A stretch of DNA of 64,000 nucleotides. Origin: CAZGNZ01 sp964527215 (GTDB lineage Bacteria > Fidelibacterota > Marinisomatia > SCGC-AAA003-L08 > JACNLC01). Positions 46,067 through 55,757 of this stretch are shown piece after piece. How positions within the stretch are numbered: the first letter of the stretch is position 1; every line of letters starts with the position of its first letter. The position numbers were made by a program, and so were the translations under genes. Location of the stretch: assembly GCA_964527215.1 (NCBI GenBank), contig CAZGNZ010000008.1:1-64000 (forward strand), read 5' to 3'. A model generated the notes under the pieces. It ran no database searches, was not told the DNA's origin, and saw only the letters and a program-made list of their open reading frames with translations.

Positions 46067-47440
46067 TTACAGTCGTTCCCAGAAAATCACCTGGGACTCA
46101 GTGGTTGAGCGGCGAACCGATTCATAATCGGCAGAAGGCGGATATTCCTTTAAATAGGTTGAAGCTGAAAATCGGGCGGTTCCCATCCTTTTCTGTACCA
46201 GACCGATGCGTTCGGTCCCCCAGCTAAAAAAGGCCGTTTTCCCACTGCGGCTGACCAATTTTATCACCATTGAACCCGATTCGGTGATTTCATAATTCAG
46301 CGGGCGGTAACCGCGAATGGTTCTCACCATCCATTTCAGCGCATGCACTGCCGGTTTGGGGGTAAAGTCGGATTTATAGACTCCGTAAAATTTACTCCGG
46401 GTTTCGGAGACATCCCGAAAACCAAACACATAGTACCTGCTGCCTCTCACCGCCTGGAATGCAGCTGCCGTCTGCAGGATGCGGTCCGCCTGAAGGGCAT
46501 ATTCAGCCTCCGTCGGCTGTTCCCCTTCATTCTTTCGAAACGGCATTCCAAATTCGCTGATCCAGATTTCCAGATCACGCCTGGTGTGCTTCCGCATTTC
46601 AGAACGCAGACGGTTCACATAATTTACTATTCGAGCGCCAGGATCAATATACGGATGCATGGCCACACCGTCGCAGTAATCCAGTACCCCTTCCTTAAAC
46701 AGTCTGGACCAGTAATCATGGGCAGTTGGACTGCCGGCCAATCCGCCCAAAATGACTTTCCCACCGGGAATTTCAGATTTGATCACCCGATAGGTGATTT
46801 TCAGGGCATCCGCATAATAATTGAGCGGCCAGTCTTTGGGCCAGTATTTATCGAGATTGGGTTCATTCCAGAATTCCCAATCCGTGACATACTCTCCATA
46901 GCGCTCAGCCAGCCGGTGCACAAAATGCTCCCAGTCATCAAGATGGTTTTTCAGGGGACGAGCCCATTGCGGAGGCGAATGAATCAGGGCAAACAGCCGG
47001 GTGTCAGTCCTTTTGGCCAGAGCAACCACCGAGTCATACACGGCCCATTCCCATTGACCTTTCTGCGGTTCGATAAACTTCCACTGGAAACCCACCCTGA
47101 GATTTCGAATGCCCATTGCATGGTTCAGTGACACAATGGTGTCCCGCATATCAAATGCACGATCATACTTCTGAACTCTCGTCAATGCCGCACACATACC
47201 AATATACAGGTCGTCATCCGGTTCATATCCTTCAACATCGCCGGTGGACGGAACATAGGGAGCGGATTCAAACGGCAGCGGTTCTCCCTGCCGGCGGTTG
47301 GGACGCTGTCGATTCTGATTCTGTCGCTTATCCATCCTGGGACGCTCTCTGGAGGGGTCGGGCCTCTCATCCGGAACGGGGGTACAGCCGACCACGGTCA
47401 GGATACCAATCAGATAAATAAAAAGGGATTTTAATCTCAT
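46067..47440 (-). CDS. GH39/PslG-like glycoside hydrolase lipoprotein
   Basis: This 457-residue protein has a lipobox (LTVVGC, Cys19) followed by a basic, Pro/Arg/Gln-rich linker (24-52) and a TIM-barrel glycosidase. Acid/base Glu193 lies in FWNEPN and nucleophile Glu296 in WISEFG, the clan GH-A arrangement. It resembles PslG and GH39 enzymes found in exopolysaccharide operons, where they trim or release polymer during export. It is probably anchored in the envelope. A strong ribosome site (GGAGGAATATA) precedes the ATG, which overlaps the stop of the upstream polymerase gene by 1 bp (TAATG). Confidence 0.85.
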   Translation of the reverse strand: MRLKSLFIYLIGILTVVGCTPVPDERPDPSRERPRMDKRQNQNRQRPNRRQGEPLPFESAPYVPSTGDVEGYEPDDDLYIGMCAALTRVQKYDRAFDMRDTIVSLNHAMGIRNLRVGFQWKFIEPQKGQWEWAVYDSVVALAKRTDTRLFALIHSPPQWARPLKNHLDDWEHFVHRLAERYGEYVTDWEFWNEPNLDKYWPKDWPLNYYADALKITYRVIKSEIPGGKVILGGLAGSPTAHDYWSRLFKEGVLDYCDGVAMHPYIDPGARIVNYVNRLRSEMRKHTRRDLEIWISEFGMPFRKNEGEQPTEAEYALQADRILQTAAAFQAVRGSRYYVFGFRDVSETRSKFYGVYKSDFTPKPAVHALKWMVRTIRGYRPLNYEITESGSMVIKLVSRSGKTAFFSWGTERIGLVQKRMGTARFSASTYLKEYPPSADYESVRRSTTESQVIFWERL

Positions 47441-48840
47441 TATATTCCTCCTTCGGTTGTCCGGGATTCAGTCCGGGGATTCGCCGGTTTGGCCAGGTAA
47501 TCCGTCTGAATTTTCACTGGTGGATGATACCGGTCCATATACCCCATCCAGGCTGACAGATAGATGATATGAAGCGGCATGATGCCGCTTGTAAGCGGTG
47601 TAACGTAAATCTGATAAAAAGCCATCACGCTGAGCATTGAAAATGCAAATGCAAAATTGACAATGTCAAATCGTTTGCGGATGAAGCTGATATGGAAAAA
47701 GCGGAAAAACGGCAGGAACGTTATTATAATAAATGCAAGCAGTGCAAACAGTCCGCCTTCATTGGCCATGATACAGTAGGCATTGTGAGGTCGGTACTCC
47801 CACCAGTTCGGGATGATGGTATCCACATATGAGTAGATATACTTGGAGTTCTGAAGACCCAGGCCGACAAGCGGATGCTGCAGAAAATATTTTACAGACG
47901 CAATCATCATCTCCACCCTGAACGCCGCTGAATTCACGCCGGAACCGCTTCCCTTGAGCTCCATTTTGGTAGTCAGGGCGCTGAATATCCGGTCAACATA
48001 AAATGCCGCGGAAATCGCAGCGAAAAGTGCCAGAATCAGTACGATTATAATCAGGAGTATTTTAAATTTGGAAATCTGCGCCTTTTCTCGGGTGGTACCC
48101 TTAAATTTCATTACAAAGGGAAGAAATGCCAGATTGACCAGCAGCAGGATCCCGATATTCCCCAGGGAAAACGTCAGAAATATCACCAGCAGACCCATAA
48201 ATAGAGCCATTCGGTTGATCCACCATTTAATGCCGACCTGATTGGTCAGATAGGGTGCTATCACACCAAATGGAAACAGGAATGTTATCCAGTTGCCGAC
48301 TGTATTGGCGTGCCCGAAGGTTCCGTGCACCTGCCCCAGTCCGCCGCCGGCAGCCAGTTCCTTGATTTCATCCTTGGTAACCTGCCCGAAGAAAGCCGCC
48401 AGGTTTCCGAATTGACTGGATGTAATGATTTGAATCAAACATACGACAGACTGCACCAGAAGGGTGACCACGGCGAAGTTGATCAGCAGCGAAACAAACG
48501 AATAATCCCCGTAGGTGCGTCTGAAGTAAAAGGACATCAACAGCGGCAGAATAAATTGGGGAAGCTGATTCCACTTGGTGGAATACTGGGGATTCCCATA
48601 GGTCATCAGCATGATAACAAGCATCAGAATGACAATGGAAACATCCCAAACATCGCGCTTCCCTTTATCTGCGCTGCGGTACTGCAGAGCCCGGATCACA
48701 AGCAATGTCAGGATACCGTATACCGGCAGATTCCAGAGGTATAGCGAAAACAGACCGGTTTTTGCCGACAGCGAGATATACATGCTGTACAGCATGATCA
48801 TCATCAGCCATTTTTCCAGGGTGTTAAATTTGATCAGCAA
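47440..48840 (-). CDS. O-antigen ligase / Wzy-like polymerase
   Basis: A 466-residue protein with about ten membrane helices and the periplasmic WaaL/Wzy_C motif region, including PLVGLGLQNSKYIYSY and WWEYRPHNAYCIMANEGG (about 325-350). This family joins lipid-linked repeat units in the periplasm (Wzy) or ligates polymer to a carrier (WaaL). Beside a flippase and Wzc kinase, polymerase is more likely. The TTG at 48840 is supported by an upstream TGAGGA at 6 nt. It is tightly coupled to the PslG-like gene. Confidence 0.85.
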   Translation of the reverse strand: MLIKFNTLEKWLMMIMLYSMYISLSAKTGLFSLYLWNLPVYGILTLLVIRALQYRSADKGKRDVWDVSIVILMLVIMLMTYGNPQYSTKWNQLPQFILPLLMSFYFRRTYGDYSFVSLLINFAVVTLLVQSVVCLIQIITSSQFGNLAAFFGQVTKDEIKELAAGGGLGQVHGTFGHANTVGNWITFLFPFGVIAPYLTNQVGIKWWINRMALFMGLLVIFLTFSLGNIGILLLVNLAFLPFVMKFKGTTREKAQISKFKILLIIIVLILALFAAISAAFYVDRIFSALTTKMELKGSGSGVNSAAFRVEMMIASVKYFLQHPLVGLGLQNSKYIYSYVDTIIPNWWEYRPHNAYCIMANEGGLFALLAFIIITFLPFFRFFHISFIRKRFDIVNFAFAFSMLSVMAFYQIYVTPLTSGIMPLHIIYLSAWMGYMDRYHPPVKIQTDYLAKPANPRTESRTTEGGI

Positions 48841-48865
48841 AAATAATCCTCAGCAGGGCAGTTTG

Positions 48866-49576
48866 TCAGTCAGCCAAATTCTGAAACAGAGTCAGTTCAT
48901 CAGGTGAAAAGAACTGGCGGTATTCTCCCTGAACGCCTTTCCGGAAAAAACTTTTTTTATCCGTCTCCCCGGGTTTGCGTCCACCGGACATTTTTTCAAA
49001 ACTGAATGTTTCCACCGCACGGCCAATAATTTTTCTGTCAACCTCAAATCCTGCGGATTTCAGACATTCCTCCAGATAATGGGCACCATCCGTCAGCATC
49101 TTTTCATATTCGATCACCGTAATGCGTCTCTCCGCCCAAGCTGACCGGTGATCCCGCCACATTCGAATAAACTGTCGAATCTGCATCCTCCGTCCCAGCA
49201 GACCCATCCATTTGATAATATTCATTTTCCCTATATTTTCGAAAAACGATTTGTTTTTCATAAAATAAAATAAACTGACAAATGCATCCCTGGGATCCCG
49301 CTGCACATAGAAATAACTGCCTTTGACCTGCTTCATATCTCCGGGCCATTTATGAATTTTGGCAATACCGCTGAATCCCTTCGCTGAAGCCCAGGGATGA
49401 CGACCGCTGACCGCTTCCCTGACCCATTGTTTTTTGGGCAGATTGGACGGATCGTCAGGATTTCTGTACGCCAAATTCAGGCAGTAGGCAACCAGGTAAT
49501 GGATCCATGTTGTTCCGCTTTTTGGGAAGCCGACAATCCAGACATATTGCTCATCGTCGTGAAGTCCCGGTATCAT
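48866..49576 (-). CDS. sulfotransferase 1 (cytosolic-SULT-like)
   Basis: A 236-residue PAPS-dependent sulfotransferase: 5'-phosphosulfate loop FPKSGTTW (17-24), 3'-phosphate motif VQRDPRDAFVS (91-101) and C-terminal FFRKGVQGEYR (210-220), corresponding to the RKG..G site that contacts PAPS. It is short for the family but keeps all three motifs. It is one of five sulfotransferases in this locus and probably sulfates the polysaccharide or its lipid-linked repeat. It shares ATGA with the next upstream sulfotransferase. Confidence 0.9.
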   Translation of the reverse strand: MIPGLHDDEQYVWIVGFPKSGTTWIHYLVAYCLNLAYRNPDDPSNLPKKQWVREAVSGRHPWASAKGFSGIAKIHKWPGDMKQVKGSYFYVQRDPRDAFVSLFYFMKNKSFFENIGKMNIIKWMGLLGRRMQIRQFIRMWRDHRSAWAERRITVIEYEKMLTDGAHYLEECLKSAGFEVDRKIIGRAVETFSFEKMSGGRKPGETDKKSFFRKGVQGEYRQFFSPDELTLFQNLAD

Positions 49577-50475
49577 GTATTTTCCTCCGCCAGCCAGTGG
49601 CTGAAATCACGTTTTACGATATCCTGCAGCTCCAGTATATCACCGCGGAAAACGTCAATCAGATGTTTTCGAGTGTCCGGCTGCAGCGGTCCGTGTTTGA
49701 TCCTGGACTCAGCGGTATTCAGTCTGGTGACCATTCGACCGGCCCGGATGAGACCGGATTTCTGGAGAAAGCCGATCATAAACGGCCAGTCTGTCACCAG
49801 TTTGTACCGCAGCCGATGTGCCAGGCCGGCAACCCGTCGGGACCGAATCTGATCGGACTTATTCACCCGTTTATTTCGTACTTCCGGTCTGAATTCAGGG
49901 TTTGCCCCCACGAAAGCATAGAGTCGGGAGAGGACTTTCTGGGGATTCTGCTTGATTTCGTCATACACGAGAACCAGAATCTGTTCCGGGTTGAATACCT
50001 TCATGTAGCGTTTCAGGTGTTGGGCAAACATGCCGTTTTCAATAAACCTGTATGGACCGGGGGTTTCCAGTGCAGCTTCAAACGTTTCCGGCAGATCTGC
50101 CTGTCTCGCGAGATATTTATAGTGGGAATAGGCCCGTTCAACCGGATTCCTGATACTGACGATGAGCTTGACGTCCGGATAGTGGCGGTGGATCAGTTCA
50201 GGTGCACGGGCATCCATCAGGTAGGCGGGCGTCCCTTCTCCGGCAATCTGGTGACTGCCGGCTTTGGAGAACAATGATTCGTACCATTCGATCCCCCGCT
50301 GATAATTGAAATAGTCCAGCTCCGGTCCCGTGCCGTTTTTTTTCATTCTGCAGAAAAAATGGGCCCCTTTGATCCCAAGTGCAAAAATATCCGGGTGTTC
50401 AGCCAGACAGCGGTTTACCCAGGTAGATGCACAGCGCTGTCCGCCGATGCCAATGAAATCCGGTTTTCTTCCCAT
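49573..50475 (-). CDS. sulfotransferase 2 (heparan-NDST-like)
   Basis: A 300-residue sulfotransferase whose 5'-phosphosulfate loop is GGQRCASTW (11-19). The 3'-phosphate motif is VSIRNPVERAYSHY, the RNP..RA.SHY form also found in heparan-sulfate N-deacetylase/N-sulfotransferases and 3-O-sulfotransferases. This points to a sugar acceptor rather than a small phenol or steroid. It lies between sulfotransferases 1 (4 bp overlap) and 3 (1 bp gap), so all three are translated together. Confidence 0.9.
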   Translation of the reverse strand: MGRKPDFIGIGGQRCASTWVNRCLAEHPDIFALGIKGAHFFCRMKKNGTGPELDYFNYQRGIEWYESLFSKAGSHQIAGEGTPAYLMDARAPELIHRHYPDVKLIVSIRNPVERAYSHYKYLARQADLPETFEAALETPGPYRFIENGMFAQHLKRYMKVFNPEQILVLVYDEIKQNPQKVLSRLYAFVGANPEFRPEVRNKRVNKSDQIRSRRVAGLAHRLRYKLVTDWPFMIGFLQKSGLIRAGRMVTRLNTAESRIKHGPLQPDTRKHLIDVFRGDILELQDIVKRDFSHWLAEENT

Positions 50476-50476
50476 A

Positions 50477-51403
50477 TTACCTGTTTTTTTTGATCCGGTT
50501 TTCGGAAACCGTCGATTTTAAGGTATATCCATATCGGTGATTCATCCAGCCTCCCAGCGCGTTAAATACCCGCTGATCCCTGCGGCTCATTTCCTGACGC
50601 CATTTTTCATCAAAACGAATTTTAACATTGGATTTAAATCGCCACCGGCTTCCGCTTATATTATGGATATTTTCCGTTCCCGGGGAATCATATTTTTCCA
50701 GTCCCGGGCAATCGCACAGCCGGGCAATTTTCTGAAGCGTATCCGCGGGGTTGAGCGCCAAATCCTCGTATCGTATCCTCATGGTTTTGACCTGAGGGTG
50801 TTTTTGTGCAATCCATTCAAGATTCAGGTTGCGCATGATCCAGGAAAACGTTGTACCGGGTATCCCTCGAACCGGTGTATAAACGGTTCCCCCGTATGCC
50901 GGCCGGGCCTTTGGAATCAGATTGGTGTATGCCAGTGCGCGGCCATCCCGAATCAGATGAAGCAGTGTTATATCAAACAACCCGGATTGAATCAGATTCA
51001 GCAGACGGGAGGTTCGTTTGGAGGATTCCACAATCACCCTGCAGCCGGAGGTTTTCAGAATGCTGCGATACAAATCATAGGTACGCCAACCGTATGCCTG
51101 CGCATTCGCATCCTGATTTTTCCACCATATCGTGTGGTTCCGCCAGCGGCCGGGAATAAGTCCGTTCAGCCTGAAATCCATCCCGCCGTCCAAGCGGCCG
51201 TACACATCCTGCCAGAACATGCAGGACCGTATAGGCTGTCCACAGGAGCATTTCAGGTTTTTGGCCAGCCAGTTATCGATGAAATGAATTTCCCCGACAC
51301 TTTGGATATCGGGATGATTGTTCAGCATCAGGTCCAGAAGCGTGGACCCGCTGTGGGCAATCGAGCCCACATACAGCAGCGGTATTTTTTCAGCAGCTGC
51401 CAT
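50477..51403 (-). CDS. sulfotransferase 3
   Basis: This 308-residue protein has a divergent 5'-phosphosulfate loop GSIAHSGSTLLD (12-23) and a 3'-phosphate motif HLIRDGRALAYTN. The DGRALA form is common in bacterial sulfotransferases of surface polysaccharide loci. A Cys-rich segment (LKCSCGQPIRSC) could be structural. It is the first of three consecutive sulfotransferase genes, starting 105 bp after the flippase gene. The acceptor is unknown. Confidence 0.85.
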   Translation of the reverse strand: MAAAEKIPLLYVGSIAHSGSTLLDLMLNNHPDIQSVGEIHFIDNWLAKNLKCSCGQPIRSCMFWQDVYGRLDGGMDFRLNGLIPGRWRNHTIWWKNQDANAQAYGWRTYDLYRSILKTSGCRVIVESSKRTSRLLNLIQSGLFDITLLHLIRDGRALAYTNLIPKARPAYGGTVYTPVRGIPGTTFSWIMRNLNLEWIAQKHPQVKTMRIRYEDLALNPADTLQKIARLCDCPGLEKYDSPGTENIHNISGSRWRFKSNVKIRFDEKWRQEMSRRDQRVFNALGGWMNHRYGYTLKSTVSENRIKKNR

Positions 51404-51507
51404 ACAGCCCCGTAAAAGTCTGCAGAAAGGTCATCCCTGGGAAATCCGTGTGTAAATATGCCTGTTGATCTTTCATATCCATTGTTATTCAGCCTGCGGG
51501 TGCTCAG

Positions 51508-53010
51508 TTACCGCAATCTTCTTAGCTTTCTCAGCAGCATTTGTTTTTCGGATGCAGTCGTGAAACAGGCCAGAAGCGCAAATACGGCCGACAGATAAAT
51601 AACTGTCATCCAGATTATATGCACACCCAGCTGAAACACCAATATGTAAAGCAGTGCCGTAACGGGCAGCGAAACGGAATACAGCTTCAATAATTCAGGA
51701 AATCTGAGCTTTATTCGAAAATGGCTCCGCACCGCAAAAAACCGCAAAATGTTAATGATGATCAGGCTGGCACCCGTCCCGACCGCAGCACCCAGCGCCA
51801 TGTATTTCGGAATGAGAAGGGCATTCAGGATAATGGCAGTCCCAAATCCGATAATAACAATTCGAGTGCCCACTTTCTGCTTTTCACACATATTAAGCAT
51901 AAATCCGGCCGGTCCCGCCAGAGCATTCAGAGCTTCTGCCACAGCCAGCAGAATCAGCACCGTAAACGCCCCCTCGAATCCTTCCCCGAAAAGCTGAAGG
52001 GCCTGTTTCCCGTAGATGACAATCCCTCCCAGAATAATCATCAGCATCAGACTGATGAACCGCAGAATGGAATCAAACAGATCCTGCATCCGCTCAGTAT
52101 CTCCCGCCACATAGGCATCGGATATCATGGACTGATAGGCCGGGATGAAAGTCGTCATCGCCAGATTCAGCAAAATGGCCAGCGAATATGCCGCACTGTA
52201 AAGACCAACCTGTTCCGGTACGGATAACGCACCCAGCATGATCCGGTCCACTGTTACCAGCGAGGTGCCCATCACGGTATTGAACCATACCGGCATGCTG
52301 TAGGCAAGCATTTTACGGGAACGAAAACCGGACGGCTCAGACGATTCAGGAAAAGTATTCCGAATGACCTTTTCAATCCCGGTCCACCCTGCCAGCACCA
52401 CCAGAATCAGACAGACCAGTGATGCCCAGTAAACATCGTACAGGCTGAATTCAGGACCCTTGACCGCCAGAAGAATCGTCGCCCCTGCCAAGGTTCCCAG
52501 CGGCTGCAGAACCAGCAGAAACATGGATTGGAGGAGCAGTTTGTTCAACCCCCTGAAACCATAGGCAAACAGCTGTCTGAGCGCTACCAAAGGAAGCAGC
52601 ACAGACGCCCATACGACCAGAAGAATATGATCAGCAGGGACATTGAACAATGCACCGATGCTGTCCCTGAAAATCAGGATACCGCCGGAAAGGATCAGCG
52701 ACAGCGTGATTACGGAAAAAACAGCTGTTCGAAAACTGCCGCGGGCTTCTTCCCTGTTTTTGTGGCTTCTGGCCAGGGAAAAAAACCGGACAATGCTTTG
52801 GTGCAGCCCCATCTGTCCGATGATGGCAAAGAGTCTGGTGATGGATGTCAGCAGTTCAAAAAGTCCGTAAACCGCGATTCCCAACGCATTTGCCAGCACC
52901 AGTTTCAATCCGAGTCTGGTCAGTTTGCCAAACAGATTGACACCTGTGACAATGGCACCGCCTTTCAACAGGGCCTTTGACACATCCATTTTCTCTGTGG
53001 GTTCATTCAT
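51508..53010 (-). CDS. Wzx-like polysaccharide flippase
   Basis: A 500-residue protein with about 12-14 predicted membrane helices. The N-terminal LLKGGAIVTGVNLFGKLTRLGLKLVLANALG pattern is typical of the MATE-related polysaccharide synthase/Wzx family. It would flip lipid-linked repeat units from the cytoplasmic to the periplasmic side for polymerisation. It overlaps the upstream glycosyltransferase gene by 8 bp. Together with the polymerase, the Wzc-type kinase and the Wzi-like protein it defines a Wzx/Wzy-type pathway. Confidence 0.9.
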   Translation of the reverse strand: MNEPTEKMDVSKALLKGGAIVTGVNLFGKLTRLGLKLVLANALGIAVYGLFELLTSITRLFAIIGQMGLHQSIVRFFSLARSHKNREEARGSFRTAVFSVITLSLILSGGILIFRDSIGALFNVPADHILLVVWASVLLPLVALRQLFAYGFRGLNKLLLQSMFLLVLQPLGTLAGATILLAVKGPEFSLYDVYWASLVCLILVVLAGWTGIEKVIRNTFPESSEPSGFRSRKMLAYSMPVWFNTVMGTSLVTVDRIMLGALSVPEQVGLYSAAYSLAILLNLAMTTFIPAYQSMISDAYVAGDTERMQDLFDSILRFISLMLMIILGGIVIYGKQALQLFGEGFEGAFTVLILLAVAEALNALAGPAGFMLNMCEKQKVGTRIVIIGFGTAIILNALLIPKYMALGAAVGTGASLIIINILRFFAVRSHFRIKLRFPELLKLYSVSLPVTALLYILVFQLGVHIIWMTVIYLSAVFALLACFTTASEKQMLLRKLRRLR

Positions 53011-53983
53011 GGGTGTTCAGCAGTCTGTCCAGTTCATCGGGAAGGGCACGCCAGCGGCTCATTTCCAAGGCATTTTGAACCTTCCAGGGAAGCAAAGATA
53101 CGATGAGCATCATGAATGCGGATCTGGAGAACTTCCTTCCCAGACTTTTCACAAACCATTTCATCGCTTTGGACCGGCAATGGGTTTTCTGAAACAGACG
53201 GCCCAGCCCGAACCACGCCTCTGCCCAGTAGAGCCGGGTCACCGGAATCAGCTCCGGAAACATTGCCGTCATCCGGCTGTAAAATGCCTGTCGGGTTTCG
53301 ATAAACTGTTCTTCACTGATAGAATAGGACAGCCCCAGACTGGTAAGCCGCCTTACGGAAAGGGGCTCCGGCAGATATGAGACATTCAACGCGTTAAACG
53401 CCCTGAGCAGGAAATCATGATCTTCCAGATGCCGAAAGGATTCTTCCATTCCGCCGAGAACATCCAGTGCCGTTTTCCGGAACATGATGGTGGAAGTAAA
53501 TGATGATATCCGTCCCAGAAATACAGCTTCCATACAGGCCTGTCTCTCTTCCGGGCAGTCAATGCGGAATGTCTTGACATATCGGCCGCTGTCATGTATA
53601 TGTTCAACAGCCGTGAAACACAAATCAGTTTTGGGGTGTGACTGAAAAAAATGGTGCTGTTTCGAAAGTTTATCCGGCTTCATGACGTCATCAGCATCCA
53701 GAAAGGCAATGAAACCGCCCCGTGCAGCCTTCATTCCTGCATTGCGGGCAGCGGCCACCCCTTTGTTGTTTTGAAAATGAATGGCTCGAATGACACCGGA
53801 TTTTTCAAGATCGGCGAGCAGTTCTGGGGTTTGGTCCGTCGAGGCATCATTGACAGCAATGATCTCGAGTTCCGCGCTCAGATTCTTCTGATTGCGGCAG
53901 GAGTTGATTGTCTGAAGTACAAAGTCAGCGCCGTTGTGAACAGGGATAACAATACTGATAAGATCCGGTTCGGCATTAATCAT
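53003..53983 (-). CDS. GT2-family glycosyltransferase
   Basis: This 326-residue GT-A enzyme has the hallmark N-terminus LISIVIPVHNGADFVLQTI (8-26), the nucleotide-binding VNDASTDQT segment, and the metal-binding DXD-type FLDADD (near 93-98). A C-terminal helical extension (about 230-326) is typical of membrane-associated members. It adds one sugar to the lipid-linked repeat; the sugar is unknown. The ATG overlaps the TGA of sulfotransferase 4 (ATGA). Confidence 0.9.
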   Translation of the reverse strand: MINAEPDLISIVIPVHNGADFVLQTINSCRNQKNLSAELEIIAVNDASTDQTPELLADLEKSGVIRAIHFQNNKGVAAARNAGMKAARGGFIAFLDADDVMKPDKLSKQHHFFQSHPKTDLCFTAVEHIHDSGRYVKTFRIDCPEERQACMEAVFLGRISSFTSTIMFRKTALDVLGGMEESFRHLEDHDFLLRAFNALNVSYLPEPLSVRRLTSLGLSYSISEEQFIETRQAFYSRMTAMFPELIPVTRLYWAEAWFGLGRLFQKTHCRSKAMKWFVKSLGRKFSRSAFMMLIVSLLPWKVQNALEMSRWRALPDELDRLLNTHE

Positions 53984-54987
53984 GCTCTCGCCCTGAGTTT
54001 CCGCAGGTAGAACCCCGGATTCTTCAACGTTCCCCGAACGATTCGAAACAGTTTGGCGAAAAATGCTCCGACCTGATACTGAAGTTTCCAGAGACGGTAC
54101 TGCAGCATATACTGCGGCTGAGGCTGCGGACCGGGAAAAATGCGTTCATAGTTTTTCAGATCCAACAGTCGGTTTGTTTCGCTTTCCACCGCGTAGATTT
54201 CCGACTGTCTGAGTTGCTCCCGCCAGAGAGTTATCCTTTTGCGGATCGGTTTCTTTCCCACTCTCGAATGGATCATTCGCTCTGCGGCCGGGATTTTCTG
54301 AGCAAATCCTGAATCCGAATCTGCTGTCAGCCGCTTAACGGGAATATCCAGAAAGTCACATATTTCAGTCATTGTGGATTCCAGATTTTTCATGAGCCTT
54401 TCGTACCTGACTTCCAGAATCCGGGGATCGTTAAGGTTTGTCGTATGATGCACCGCTCTTCGCCATTCAGTGGCGGTTTGAACGGGATTCCTCGAAAATG
54501 GCCTTCCCTCATAGGGATTATTGTTCCGCTTTTGTGAATTGAACACTCCCCGCGGATCCCGAATGACGTGAATAATCCTGGCATCAGGAAAATGGGTCAG
54601 AATTCGTCGGGATTCCCATGGCATCACGGGCGGTCCCTTGTACAGGACGCTGTCTGCTTCCGGTTTATGGTGATCCCGATACAGGGTCAGGAGCCGAAGA
54701 AACAGCTCCCGGGTATCTTTCGGCAGAGGTTCACTGAGGCAGGAGGCCCTCAGCTCCTCGATAGGAATGGACCAGGAATCAAGTTTGCTGTTTGACCAGA
54801 TATTGTCAAGGGTGGTTTTCAGGTCTGCACGGCTTGAGAACGCTGTCGGCCGGGTGTTTTTTGCGCCCAGTATTTCCGGCGGCAGATCGCCTTCAATGGC
54901 GACGCAGATATCCTCGTATTCGTTCAGTACCCGGGAAAGGAATGTGGATCCGCTTCGGCTGCAGTATGTAATAAACCCTAATTTCAT
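53980..54987 (-). CDS. sulfotransferase 4
   Basis: This 335-residue protein has the 5'-phosphosulfate loop FITYCSRSGSTFLSR (5-19) and the 3'-phosphate motif IIHVIRDPRGVFNSQKR. The RDPRGVFNS form resembles carbohydrate sulfotransferases. The frame extends to a TTG at 55011, inside the end of the neighbouring hydrolase gene. The ATG at 54987 places the phosphosulfate loop at the usual distance from the N-terminus and was chosen. It is coupled to the GT2 gene downstream. Confidence 0.85.
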   Translation of the reverse strand: MKLGFITYCSRSGSTFLSRVLNEYEDICVAIEGDLPPEILGAKNTRPTAFSSRADLKTTLDNIWSNSKLDSWSIPIEELRASCLSEPLPKDTRELFLRLLTLYRDHHKPEADSVLYKGPPVMPWESRRILTHFPDARIIHVIRDPRGVFNSQKRNNNPYEGRPFSRNPVQTATEWRRAVHHTTNLNDPRILEVRYERLMKNLESTMTEICDFLDIPVKRLTADSDSGFAQKIPAAERMIHSRVGKKPIRKRITLWREQLRQSEIYAVESETNRLLDLKNYERIFPGPQPQPQYMLQYRLWKLQYQVGAFFAKLFRIVRGTLKNPGFYLRKLRARA

Positions 54988-55007
54988 AAGCTGAGCATCA
55001 ACACCAA

Positions 55008-55757
55008 TCAACCCCCGGGAAGTTCAAGTGCATTGAGGAGTATGGTTTTCAATTCACCTGTTTTCTTGAGGTGGCGGACCAGAAAATGACCGCCGATATC
55101 ATACGGCTTCAGATCGATATTCGGCATTCCGCGCAACCGTTCGGCATAAATATGATCCACCCTGCTTCCGCGGCAGTAATATATGACGCATTTTGATTGA
55201 AGGGATCTGCGGGAATACAATTTTTTTAAATCCAGATAAACATGATTTTTACCAGGAGTGAACATGGTTCGAATTCTGGGAACCAGTCCCCGTTTGTCAT
55301 GATATCGAATGGATGCACCAACACTGACAATGGTGGGCGGCCCGAATACATGAATTTCATCGGCATCCGCCAGAAGCCCAAAAAGCATAGCCGCATATCC
55401 ACCCATGCAGTTTCCTACAAAGACAGACTTTTGAATCCGCTGATTCTCCATTTCAGATTTCAGGTATTCAGCCGTTTCATCAATGCTGCCGGTAATTCCA
55501 GGCAATCCGCCAAAATAATGGTTTTTTTCAATATCACGAACATACATCAGCTTGGTCTGAAAATTGGACGTTATATTAAAAAACTCAAACGGCGGAAATC
55601 CCAGTCCTCCCATGTATCCGCCGAATGCCACCATCAGGGTCGGGCTGTCAACATCATAAAAAGCCGCCACCGGATCCTGACGCTTATTGAGACTTGAATC
55701 AAAATCGGCCAGTGATTTATTCCTGGCGGAAGGATCATTGATGGGGCTTTGTGTCAT
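55008..55757 (-). CDS. alpha/beta-hydrolase-like protein with Cys at the nucleophile position
   Basis: This 249-residue protein has an alpha/beta-hydrolase layout. FGGYMGGLG (45-53) resembles an oxyanion loop. The nucleophile elbow is VGNCMGGYAAML with Cys117 in place of Ser (TGC confirmed on the DNA). SRVDHIYAERL supplies a likely acid, and GGHFLVRHL the His. It has no signal peptide and no close named family that I recognise. Its position between sulfotransferase 4 and the Wzc kinase suggests a cytosolic step in polysaccharide modification, possibly acyl transfer or thioester-type chemistry. Confidence 0.7.
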   Translation of the reverse strand: MTQSPINDPSARNKSLADFDSSLNKRQDPVAAFYDVDSPTLMVAFGGYMGGLGFPPFEFFNITSNFQTKLMYVRDIEKNHYFGGLPGITGSIDETAEYLKSEMENQRIQKSVFVGNCMGGYAAMLFGLLADADEIHVFGPPTIVSVGASIRYHDKRGLVPRIRTMFTPGKNHVYLDLKKLYSRRSLQSKCVIYYCRGSRVDHIYAERLRGMPNIDLKPYDIGGHFLVRHLKKTGELKTILLNALELPGG

